Of a DNA stretch of 64,000 nucleotides, positions 45,868 through 56,790 are shown piece by piece (positions within the stretch are counted from its first letter, which is position 1; every line of letters begins with the position of its first letter). The position numbers and the translations under genes are program-made. This stretch comes from Hordeum vulgare subsp. vulgare (Eukaryota; Streptophyta; Magnoliopsida; Poales; Poaceae), in contig NC_058519.1 in NCBI RefSeq assembly GCF_904849725.1, forward strand, positions 27,793,874 through 27,857,873, in the 5' to 3' direction. The notes under the pieces were generated by a model. That model did no database searches. It saw only the letters and a list, made by a program, of their open reading frames with translations, and had not been told where the DNA came from.

Positions 45868-47315
45868 TGATAACCCACAAGTATAGGGGATGGCAATAGT
45901 TTTCGAGGGTAGAGTATTCAACCCAAATTTGTTGATTCTACACAAGGGGAAGCCAAAGAATATTCTCAAGTATTAGCTATTGAGTTGTCAATTCAACCAC
46001 ACCTGAAAGACTTAGTATCTGCATAAAAGTATTAGTAGCAGAGTAGTGTGATAGCAACAGTAGGAACGGTAACAGTAGCAGCAGCAACAACAGTAGCGAT
46101 AGAGTAACAGTAGAAGCAGTGACAACAATAGTGACAGAGTAACAGTAGCAGCAGTGATAGCAATAGCGACAAAGTAACGTAGCAAGGACCAGTAGGAAAA
46201 ACTCGTAGGCATTGGATCAGTGATGGATGATTATGCCAGATGTTATTCATCATGCAACAGTTATAACACGGAGAGATATGTAACTAACTCCAGCTCGTCA
46301 ATGTAAAGTAGGCATGTATTTCGTATGTAGTCATACCTGCTTAGGGAAAATAACTTGCATGACATCTATTGTCCATCCCTCCCGTGGTAGCGGGGTCCTA
46401 ATGGAAACTACGGGATATTAAGGTTCTCCTTTTAATAGAGAATCGGAACAAAGCATTAGCACTTAGTGAATACATGAACTCGTCATACTATGGTCATCTC
46501 CGGGAGTGGTTCCAGCTATTGTCACTCCGGGGTTGCCAGGTCATAACACATAGTAGGTGACTACAACTTGCAAGATAGGATCAAGAACACACATACATTG
46601 ACGAGAACATAATAGTCCAGATCTGAAATCATGGCACTCGGGCCCTAGTGACAAGCATTAAGCTTGGCAAAGTAGTAGCAACATCAATCGTGGATACTAG
46701 GGATCAATCCCCATAAAAACTAACTCGATTACATGATAGATCTCATCCAACCCATAACCGTCCAGCAAGCCTACGATGAGATTACTCACGAACGGTGAAG
46801 AGCATCATGGAATTGGCGATGAAGGAAGGTTGGTGATGACGATGGCGACGATCTCCCCTCTCCGGAGCCCGGAACGGACTCCAGATCTGCCCTCTAGAGG
46901 AAGAATAGGAGGAGGTGATGCCTCCGTATCGTAAAACGCGATGAACTCTTCTCCTTGAATTTTTCCGGACAAAAGGGACTAAATAGAGCTGGAATTGGAG
47001 GCGGTGGAGCTCCGTGGGCCCCACAAGCCTGCTACGCGCGGCCGGGGGGCGGGGGGGGGTGCCTGGTGGGCTTGTGGGCTCCACGCTCCACTCCTCCGGT
47101 TGATTCTTGCACCAGTATTTTTTTTATATTCCACAGAAAAATCTTCGTAAATTTCGAGGTCATTCCGAGAACTTTTATTTCTGCGCAAAACCAACACCAT
47201 GGCAATTCTGGTGAAAACATCGTTAGTGTGGGTTAGTTCCATTCAAATCATTTAAATTAGAGTTCAAAACAAGGGCAAAAGAGTTTGGAAAAGTAGATAC
47301 GACAGAGACGTATCA
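45868..47315 (-). repeat. 5' LTR of the gag-protease gypsy
   Basis: Minus-strand ends are TGATACGTCTC (at 47315) and GTGGGTTATCA (at 45868), a well-known Triticeae gypsy LTR signature. A degenerate 'cagtagcagcag' microsatellite lies at 46060-46190. Length is 1448 bp. The flanking bases right of it, atgac, belong to CACTA 3. Confidence 0.85.
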
Positions 47316-47321
47316 ATGACC

Positions 47322-50293
47322 TGATTGCTAAAGGGGTCCAACCACAGACATGGAACTGGATGGCCGTTCAAGGAATTGGTTCTTTGGAGTTGGGGGACTT
47401 TGGACCCTGAAACAGGGGAGTGTCGTTGGACGGACGAGCAACTTTCAACACCCATCAACAAGCTTCATCAATGTATCACCATAGCGCAGGAAGGTGCGTT
47501 CTTTCCCAAAAGAGAGAAGGACGAGCTGACTGAGGCCCTAGGGAATGCTGAGCACCCTGGAAGAACACGAGGCACACCAGGCTCTGTTCTGTGGAAGGTT
47601 GGGTTTCCCGACACAACCGGTTACATAAGCCGACCGACAAAGAGCAAATCGGAGCTGAGCGGCATGTAGAAGATCAATGCAAGACTACAAATTCTAGAGG
47701 AACTTCAGAGCCAGCGAGCTATCGAGCAATCATCTCAGCGGCACGAAACTACCCCATAATTTACCCCGCCATCTCAGCGGGGAAGTAGCGTGGCTTCCAC
47801 GGAGCTCGTTCAGGCTGACTTCACGGCTCCAAGCTACCCCGTGGATACTATCATGGAGTCTCAACCTTGCGAGCTTTTGACAAAATGCCGGAACTTCACT
47901 TTCAAGGCTGCTATCACCGTTGTTGCACCACCTCAATCCAACGAAACTTTTCACTGCCGTCCGATTCCACGTGGCTATGCTATTGTGATTATGGATGAAG
48001 TAAAGGAGGATTTTGAGCACCTCGAGCTTGACCACCTTACAGGTGAAGATAAGAATAAGTTGGTTCATGCTTTGAGGAGTACATGTCTATGGCCGAAGGA
48101 GTACATCAAGCTTCCAAACTGGACTCCTCCTCCTCCTCCTCCTCCGGCGAGTGATCAGGGCACTCCTCATCCTCCTCCGACGACTGATCAGGGCACTCCT
48201 CATCCTCCTCCGATGAATGATTAGGGCACTCCGGCTCCTCCGACGCGTGAGGTCACTCCGCCTTCTTCTTCGGCTCCTCCTCCAACACGTTAGGGCACTC
48301 CGCCTCCTTCTTCGACTCCTTCTCCGGGATGTCGGTGCAGTCCGCCTCCTTCTGCGGCTCCTCCTCCGGGGTGTCACAGCAGTCTGCCTCCTTCTTCGGC
48401 TCCTCCTCCGACGCATCGGAGCAGTCCGCCTCCTTCTTTGACTCCTCATCCGGTGCGTCAGAGCAGTCCGCCTCCTTCTTCGGCTCCTCCTCCGACGCGT
48501 CGGAGCACTCCTCCTCCTTCTTCGGCTCCTCCTCCAGCGCGTCGGAGCATTCCTCCTCCTTCGGCTCCTCCTCAGACGCGTCATAGCTGTCCTCCTCCTT
48601 CGGCTCCTCCTCAGGCGCGTCGGGGCAGTCCTCCTCCTTCGGCTCCTCCTCAAGCGCGTCGGAGCAGTTCGCCTCCTATGCAATGGCAGAAGACAAACGT
48701 CGTCGCTGCTCCGCCAAAAAAGAAACAAGTAAGAAAGATGTCGCCTCCTCCTCCTTCTCTCAAGCGGAAGACTGACTCTGCCGCCGCTCTGGCTGCTAGA
48801 AGTGATGCAATGTTAGCAAAACGAAGAAGTGGGAAAACAATTCCCCAGCTCGGCCAATAGAAGAAGCGATCGTGTCCCCCGCTCAAGGTGTCTAGTGATA
48901 TCATCGTCGCTAATGATTCGGGGTTGCTGCCCGGTACCAATCCTGGTGATGACGTGAATGATTCAGTAATTTTTGAGATAGCTGAGGTAACAAATGAAGA
49001 AAAATATAAATACGTGCTCGGGAAGCCTCTCGTCACACCTGGTCATCCTCCTCGAACACCGAGGATGAACGAATTGCATGAGTGGTACATGAACATCTTC
49101 AGGGAGAAAACGTCTCTGTATATGAGAGTGAAAAAAGATCACGAATTCATTGGAGCTTCAGTGCTACTAGTTGAATTTGAGAAGTTATTTCAGTTATACG
49201 ACGAACTGGCCCTCGACAAACAACTCCTGACTTCCTACTATTTGTAAGTATTACTTATATAGTTAAGTATCTAGCTCAGCTCGTTCATTGCATGTATCTA
49301 TAATTATCCTCACTATATATATTATGCAGATTGAAGATCGTCGAATTAAAAAAAGCAGGAATCTTCGACGTTGGGTTCATTAGCCCAGAATCGGTAAATG
49401 TATTGTATGTACGAAATGAAACCAAAGAGATCAAGGTTAAGTTGCTAAATTTATTGCTTGTAAATCAAAACAAAAGGGAAATACTCTTTCCTTACAACTT
49501 CAAGTGAGTGTTGCTGTCTTCTCTGTATACTCGGTTTCGCTTACTCAAGGTTAATTAGAAATGTAATTGATGAGTTATATATGCGTGTGCAGTTACCACT
49601 TTATTCTGCTATCCATTAAGCTTGATGCGTCAACAGTAATTGTCTTAGACTCGAGACATAACGATCCCGAGGATTATGCGGACATGGCTGCAATGCCTAA
49701 GAAGTAAGTTCAATCAATACCTGGACCATACCGGCATGCAACTTTCGTTAATTTCCTGATATCAAGTAATCATTTTATTTGCGTGGCAGGGTTTGGAAGA
49801 AGTTCACAAATATGGTTTGCGATATACCCAAAGAGTTGCAATTTACGCACCCCCAGTAAGTAGTACTAGCTAGTTCCGCGCATCTCTAGTTGATTCAAAT
49901 TTTCATCAATATATCATTACCATGCTTGCTTACCAGTTTGATTGAACTCTACATATTCTCGTAAAGTGCTTGTACCAGGTAGTTGGGACTGAAAAATGTG
50001 CATACTACGTATGCGAGTTCATTCGCCTCTCGACCTCTGGGCGGGGCATCTCTGACGAACAATTTGAAGTACGTAAATAACATTCACAATTTTCTTTTAT
50101 ATATTACCATCAATTGTGTTGAGTTTTATTCATATATATGCATGTATTGACCCCCTTCTTTAAATTAGATCTGGAAGAAGCGGGATGAACCCCTATCAGA
50201 TGATGGCATACGAGCAATTAAAGAGGAATTGGCGGGATTCTTTCTTGACCACGTCATACCTAGTGATGGAGAATACCATGTGAGCTATTTGTG
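47322..50293 (+). pseudogene. CACTA 3 accessory protein with DUF8039-like and Ulp1-like C48 protease domains
   Basis: The first large exon (47322-49241) has REKDELTEALGNAEHPGR (Transposase_24-like), then a DUF8039-type block (HCRPIPRGYAIVIMDEV at about 47960), a Pro-rich repeat, and a linker ending in LTSYYL. Later exons are at 49331-49502, 49591-49704, 49788-49855, about 49970-50069 and 50169-50293 (stop). The C-terminal exons form a Ulp1-type cysteine protease core with His in YHFILLSI, Asp in VIVLDSRH and Cys in EKCAYYVCEFI. In-frame stops and shifts before 47790, at 48222, 48291 and 48858 break it. The role in the family is not settled; SUMO-protease-like activity is inferred from the fold. 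Confidence 0.65.
48119..48690 (+). repeat. Pro/Ser/Arg-coding minisatellite in the CACTA 3 gene
   Basis: About 14 imperfect units of 33-42 bp with 'cctccttcttcggctcctcc' and a 'gcgtcggagcagt' joint. They encode PPSSAPPPTRRS-like repeats on plus and an Arg-rich shadow on minus. Two units contain stops. Confidence 0.8.
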
Positions 50294-50791
50294 ATTGGAT
50301 CTTAGGTAGATGATGTTAGGCATTGTAAACGATGTTATATTGTAAAAGATGTTAAGTATTGTAAATGGTTTCCTTGATTTTCTTATTAGCTAGCATCATG
50401 TTCTCTCTATATGTATAGTAGCTAGCGTCAACCAAGAACGGAGAAAGAGAGGACACTTCTCTCTATTAACTAGCTAACACAATATGAAACCACTAAATTA
50501 ACCCTCAACACCCCCCCCCCCCCCCGCGTTCAAAGCAAAAACAAAAACCCCAGCTCCATTCAGATGCTGACGTGTGGATGCCATGTTGTCCCAATTGGTG
50601 TGATCAACCGGGACTAAAGGCCCTCCTGCCCAGGCTCCCCGCAGTGCCCATGTGGATACCATTCAGTCCTAGTTTTTAAGCGAACCGGGACTAAAGGTTT
50701 TGGGCTTTAGTCCCGACCATTTAGTCCCGGTTCAAGAACCGGGGCTAACGGGCCTCTGGAACCGGAACAAATGGGCCATTTTCTACTAGCG
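50294..50791 (+). repeat. CACTA 3 3' non-coding and subterminal region
   Basis: AT-rich sequence, a homopolymer run of about 18 C at 50508-50525, then subterminal 'gggactaaagg' and 'tttagtcccgg' words in both orientations up to the end at 50791. Confidence 0.65.
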
Positions 50792-51019
50792 TGAACGTTG
50801 AGGTGCCGTTCGTTGGGTGCTAGATTGGGACGGATTGTGGGACGGCAGCGATTTGGATCGCGAAGACGTTCCACTACATCAATCGCGTTTCTTAACGCTT
50901 CCCGCTTAGAGATCTACAAGGGTATGTAGATCCGATCTCCCTCTCGTAGATGATCATCACCATGATAGGTCTTCGTGTGCGTAGGAAATTTTTGGTTTCC
51001 CATGCAACGTTCCCCAATA
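50792..51019 (+). repeat. 5' LTR, 3'-terminal fragment, of the copia element
   Basis: Matches the end of WIS/Angela LTRs ('gaggtgccgttcg', 'gatctacaagggtatgtag', 'caacgttccccaata'). The terminal CA has become TA. Confidence 0.8.
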
Positions 51020-51020
51020 G

Positions 51021-51033
51021 TGGCATCATGAGC
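51021..51033 (+). promoter_or_regulatory. Primer binding site of the copia element
   Basis: tggcatcatgagc directly after the LTR, the variant of TGGTATCAGAGC usual in WIS/Angela elements. Confidence 0.7.
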
Positions 51034-54000
51034 TAGGTTCATGCATAGATGAAATCTCGAGTAGAACACAAAAGAGTTTGTGGGCATTGAGGTTCAATTT
51101 GCTGCCCTCCTTAGTCTTTTCTCGATTCGGCGGTATTGTTGGATTGAAGCGGCCTGGACCAGCCTTACTCGTACGCTTACGAGAGACCGTTTTCATCGAC
51201 TAACATACAACTTGTTGCATAAAGATGACTGGCGGGTGTCTGTTTCTTCAACTCTAATTGAATCGGATTTGACTGAGGCGGTCCTTGGAGAAGGTTAAAT
51301 AACAATTTGCATATCACTGTTGTGGCTTTGCGTAAGTAAGATGTGATCATACTAGATACCCATAGCAGCCCCGTAAAACATGCAACAACAAATTAGAGGA
51401 CGTCTAACTTGTTTTTGCAGGGTATGCATGTGATGTGATATGGACAAACACATGATGTGATATATTGGATGTATGAGATGATCATGTTGTAATAGTTAAA
51501 TATCGACTTGCACGTCAATGCTACGGCAACCGACAAGAGCCATAGGGTTCTCTTTAAACTAATGTTTGTGCTTGCAGATGCATTTACTATATTGCTAGGT
51601 AGTAGCTTTAGTAGTAATAGCATAGATAGCACTACAACCTCGATGGCGGCACAATGATGGAGATCATGATTATGGAGATCATGGTGTGGTGCCGTTGACA
51701 ATGATGATCATGCCGGTGCTTTGGTGATGGAGATCAAGAAGCACAAGATCATGGCCATATCATGTCACTTATGAATTGCATGTGATGTTAATCCTTTTAT
51801 CCACCTTATTTTGCTTAGAACAACGGTATAATTATGTAACACCCAACTTGTGGTCCTATCCTTATTTTGGTGCGAGGGCCTCGACAGGGATAGAAACGCA
51901 TCTCGTCGTTTCGCAAGAATGGATATCATTACAAGTACATGTACTGAAAAGATGAGTATATGGAATTGGCTTACACTCGCCACAAGCTACACCAGAGTCA
52001 CATCAGTACAATACTTACAATCATCATGAAGAAGAGCATGGTCCGACTACAGACGAAAACAAACGATACAAGAATGACCTCCATCCTTGCTATCCCAGGC
52101 TGCCGGCCTGGAACCCATCCTAGATCGGTGAAGAAGAAGAAGAAGAAACTCCAAATAAACAATCAACACGCTCGCGTTAAGTAACCCTTTACCTGTACCT
52201 GCAACTTGTATTGTAGTAATCTATGAGCCACAGGGGACTCCACAATCTCATTTCCAAAGGTATCAAGACTAGCAAAGCTTAATAGGTGAGGTATTGTTAA
52301 GTGGTAAGGCTGCAGCCAGCGACTAAGCATTTGTTTGGTGGTTAACTTACGAGTACGAGAATAAATAGGGTGATGATCTACGCATAGCAGACGGGAACTA
52401 CTGATGATCAAACGAATGTTTGTAAACACCTACCTACGTCAGATATAACCCCATCGTGTCCTCGATCAGAGAAGGAGCTCATGAAAGAGACAGTCACGGT
52501 TACGCACTCAGTTGGCAAGTTTTAATTAAGTTTAATTCAGGTCATCTAAAACCGGATGTTAAACAAAGTTTCCACGTTGCCACATAACCTTGGGCACGGC
52601 TTTCCGAAAGATTTAACCCTGCATGGGTGCTCCAACTAGTCCATCACAAACTACCACACGCTGTGACAGAATGACCTCGATCAAGGAAAAACCCGTGATC
52701 TCCTCGGGTTCCTATTGGAAAACCTCAACCTCGAGATTACCCAAAGCATCCTCGGAATCCCTCGCACAAGACGCTCGAGAAAGTTAAAACAAGTCCAGCA
52801 AGGCCGCCCGGCGTGTCGACAATCCCGATAGGAGCCGCGTATCTCGTTCTCAGGACACGACGGATGAGCAATACATACGGTGGCCGGATAGAAATCCCCC
52901 GAGTTGCCACGGGTGGCCCCGCAAGTGGCTCTGTTTTGGACCAGCACCATCAGCACCGGCCCTCCCTGTATTATGTTGAATTACTCCTCGGGTTCATGAC
53001 GCCCTATGTTTTTCAGTATTAACAAAATTGTTATGTTGGGCAAATATAGTACCAATGTTTGGCCTTGCTAGACAAGATTTATCCCAAAACGAGAATCTAG
53101 GGGGTCCCCATAACAACCCCAAGCATGTTAGGAGTGCTCATTTATGGAACATAACACTGGTAGCCGAAATTAAGGCAACAAAGGTGGAACAAAACACCAG
53201 GCTGAAGGGCCGAGCCTTCCACCTTTTACTAAGTATATAGGTGCATTAAATTAAATAGCAATTGATAAGGTGATATCACAAGGAACCCATGTTATCACAT
53301 GGAAGAAACTGCACCTCCAACTAGCAAAGCTAACACATGGTGAAGAAAGTGGTAAGATAGCCAATCAGTGGTTTTCTAGGTTGTGAACATGTTGAAGGTT
53401 TTCATGGCAATGTTGAGAGGCTGAAATTTAACATGTGGTAGCCAGCGAGACATAGCAATAGAAACGAAACCACTAGCATGGCAATGATAGTAATGGTATA
53501 TAGGGAAATGCTCATCTTGCCTGAGATCCCGCTTGGAAGAAGAACGACACCGCGAAGCAGAAGAACCGACGTAGTCGAACGGATCCTCACATTCCGACAC
53601 GCTGTAGAACACTATCGAGACGAAGCAAACAGGAAACAAGAATCAACACACGATATTCACCAAGGCACATGCACAACATGATGCACTACCTAATATGATG
53701 CATGCCCATTTAAAATATGCAATGCATAGCATGGCAATTCACATCACGCAAACACTACACATTAAGTGAAGCTCAATATGCAACGGGTTTCATATTGACG
53801 AAACTCCACATTTAAATATTTAGTTCTTTCCGATTATTCACATGAAAATATTAAATGTTGCTAAAAATGGCAAGGGGTGGAGCACAATATAACTACCTAT
53901 TTAGGCATTTTAAATGACGCCGGAAACGACATATAGCATCTCCAAAATGACCCCATGTGTTAAAAATAGCAATCAGTCCAGTCCTGTCTTAATCACATTT

Positions 54001-55941
54001 TATATTTTTTAAACAGCAAAACAAAGTGGAGCACGTGAATCTACGCATCGTTCTTGTCCATTTACATATATGGATAATCTCCAACGGAGCTACGGATAAT
54101 TAATTACGACCTAAACCGTCTTAACACGACACGACACACAAAACAAGGTAAGCAGCAAGGTTAACGGTTTTTATCATGCATGAGAGTTGGAAAAATATTA
54201 ATCTACGCGAAATTCTAGTCAAGTTACATATTTAAATCACTCCGATCTGATGCACGGTTAACAAACTATGGTCATTTGAAAAACAATGCTTTTTCTGAAA
54301 TCCTGGGAAATAAATAAAATCGCAAAACGGAAAAACCCCTACTGGGCCAAATCCGATCTACTAGCCAAAAATGGACATGGGCACAGAATAGTTAAACTGC
54401 GCCACGGGCGGGGAATAAGTGAGGAGCTCACCTTGGGCTGGGCCCGGTTGGAGAGAGGCGGCTTGGGCCTCGGCTGGGCCTGGGCATTGACGCTGGCCAA
54501 GCGAGCGCTCGGCCTGGAGCAGTGCTCGGTCAACGCCTGCTCGTCCCGACCACGGGGAGCGAGTCAACCGCACGTAGCGGCGGCGGCTTGCCGACGGGAG
54601 GAGACCGGCGGCGGGGCTGGCGAGGGGAACCGGCGGGAACTGCAGATCGGTCCGGTTTGACTGGATCCGACCGGATCCTGCATGATTCCGGCAACGAGAA
54701 GCTCCGGCGAGCTCTTCAGATTGCGGCGCCTTGGTCTTGCGGGAGAATCAGAGAAGAAGATGGTGAGGCCGAGGCAGGGAAGGAGAGGGAGAGGAAAGAG
54801 AGAGGAAAGGGGGAGGTGGTCCGGCGCAGCCGCTCCGGCGAGCTGCTGCTGCTCTGGCGACGGGAGGCCGGGGGTGCTCGGGATCGGGCTCGGGCACGAG
54901 GAGAGAACATGCATGAGAGCTGCGGGAGGAGGAGATTTTGGCATGGGGTGGATCTGGGTCGTTGGATTTCCGATGCGACGGACCAAATCGCTCAGATCGG
55001 ATCTGAGAGGATAAGGTGGAGAAGGTGGGGGCTGGCATAGATTTCGAGGTGGAGATGTGGCTGCCGAAATTAGAGAGGAGGGGGAGATTAAATAGGAAAG
55101 GGGGCTAGGGTTAGCCGAATCCACTTCGGATTTTGACCACGGGATCGCGATCGGACGGCCACAGACGTGGGAATGGAATAGAAGGGCTAGATGGGTTGTG
55201 TAGATGGGCTATGTAGGGATGAGAGGGAAATGGTGCGGCCTGTGACAGAGTTTAACGATGTCGCGGGTGCGTGCGGGTGTGGTTGGTCTCCAACAGCCAA
55301 CGACCAAACGGAGAGAACCGACAACTAATAACGGATGCAGTTTTGAAAACTGGCGGCAACGGAATGTCGATGCAATGCAGATGATGCGCATGATGCGATG
55401 ATGAATGTGACAGACAAACGGACCACACGACGAGAACGGAATTATAGAGGAATCTTCTGGAGCGTTGCTCTCGGGCTGTACCACATTATAAGGTGACCCC
55501 TCACTAAAATTTCAAGATAAAATTGTGTTCTCCCCAACTGTGCACCGTTGCGACAATTCGTCGTTTCGAGACACCACGTGATGATCGGGTGTGATAGACT
55601 CAACGTTCACATACAACAGGTGCAAAACAGTTGCACACGCGGAACACTCGGGTTAAACTTGACGAGCCTAGCATGTACAGACATGGCATCGGAACACAAG
55701 AGGCCAAAAGGTCGAGCATGAATCATGTAGTAGATATGATCAACATGGGGATATTCACCACTGAAACTATACTCAACTCACGTGATGATCAGACTTGAGT
55801 TAGTGAATTTGGATCATGCGACACTCGAATAACTAGAGGGATGTCTACTTGAGTGGGAGTTTATAAGTAATATGATTAGCTAAACTCAATTGTCTTGAGC
55901 ATAGTCTAAGTAATCTTTGCAAAATTTTATGTTGTACATCA
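51034..55941 (+). other. Copia 5' leader, interrupted by a solo LTR
   Basis: 51034-51835 and 55485-55941 join into one leader typical of Angela-type elements ('aacggtata attat aaggtgaccc'). There is no gene apart from a 72-codon ORF at 51080-51298 with no domain I can name. The gag ATG at 55942 follows 'tgttgtacatca'. Confidence 0.6.
51836..55484 (-). repeat. Solo LTR related to the Sukkula-like family
   Basis: Plus-strand ends gtaacaccc and gggctgtaccac match the LTR ends of the 1-21190 element, and most blocks align with it, including the GC-rich island (54440-55060) and a minus TATA-like TATTTAAT near 55090. A segment of about 1.2 kb (equivalent of 1290-2450) is missing. The pentamer attat flanks both sides (51831-51835 and 55485-55489). 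No internal domain is present, so it is a solo LTR formed by LTR-LTR recombination. It is strongly diverged from the array, so it is old. Confidence 0.8.
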
Positions 55942-56790
55942 ATGGCTCGCGCAGTAGCAACCCTGAATTTCAATATGTTCCTAGAGAAAGCTAAGCTAAA
56001 AGATGATTGTAGCAACTTTGTAGACTGGGCTCGAAATCTGAGGCTTATCCTTCAAGCTGGGCAAAAGAATTATGTCCTTGATGAAGTTCTAGGAGATGAA
56101 CCACCCGCTACGGCTGACCAAGATGTTCTGAATGCTTGGCAAGCTCGTAAGGATGACTACTCACTAGTTCAATGTGCAGTTTTGTATGGCTTAGAACCGG
56201 GACTTCAACGACGTTTTGAACGTCATGGAGCATATGGGATGTTCCAGGAGTTGAAGTTTATCTTTGAGAAGAGTGCCCGGATCGAGAGGTATGAGACCTC
56301 CGATAAGTTCTACGCTTGCAAAATGGAGGAGAATTTGTCTGTGAGTGAACATGTGCTCAAAATGTATGGGTACTCAAACCATCTAGCTGAGCTGGGGATC
56401 GCTCTCCCACAATAAGCTATCACCGACAGAATTGTTCAATCACTGACACCTAGCTACAAGAGCTTCGTGTTGAACTATAACATGCAAGGGATGAACAAGT
56501 CACCCGCCGAGTTATTTGTGATGCTGAAAGTCGCTGAGTCAGAAATCCAGAAAGAACATCAAGTGTTGATGGTTAATAAGACCACTAGTTTCAAGAAGAA
56601 CGGCAAAGGAAAGAAGGGTAACTCCAAGAAGAGTGGCAAAACTTTTGCCCCTTGACGAAGAAACCCAAGGCTGGGCCTAAGCCGGGAACTGAGTGCTATT
56701 ATTGCAAGGGGACTGATCACTGGAAGCGCAACTGTCCCAAGTATCTGGCCGATAAGAAGGCGGCCAAAGCCAAACAAGGTATATGTGATA
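55942..56790 (+). pseudogene. Copia gag (UBN2-type) with zinc knuckle, broken
   Basis: Starts MARAVATLNFNMFLEKAKLK. A TAA at 56413 interrupts it and the same frame resumes (AITDRIVQSLTPSYKSF) to a stop at 56653. A second frame then gives the zinc knuckle CYYCKGTDHWKRNC (C-x2-C-x4-H-x4-C, about 56695-56736). Gag packages the RNA in intact relatives. The frame changes by a small indel near 56650. Confidence 0.85.

Larger units (their letters stand above)
42168..47315 (-). mobile_element. Gag-protease gypsy retrotransposon (non-autonomous), 5' part
   Basis: Minus orientation: LTR at right (45868-47315), then a TGGCGCC-type primer site, gag (45788-43763), aspartic protease (43766-43066) and a non-coding 3' region (43065-42168). 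Reverse transcriptase and integrase are absent, and the protease frame ends at what looks like a natural stop. The 3' LTR is not found, because the Tat LTR edge at 42167 interrupts the element; it would lie left of the window. Possibly related to Fatima-type elements (uncertain). Confidence 0.7.
47316..50791 (+). mobile_element. CACTA element 3, 3' part
   Basis: It ends ...ccattttctactagcg at 50791, a slightly mutated copy of the complement of CACTAGTAGAAAATGG. It is preceded by 'tttagtcccggttc' subterminal words (50600-50770), a known Triticeae CACTA type. It carries the C-terminal accessory/Ulp1-like gene. The TNP2 part is absent, since the gypsy LTR abuts at 47315. Confidence 0.75.

Noticed and set aside
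48087..48728. 213-codon Arg-rich minus ORF
   Set aside because: Shadow of the Pro/Ser/Arg-coding minisatellite on the plus strand.
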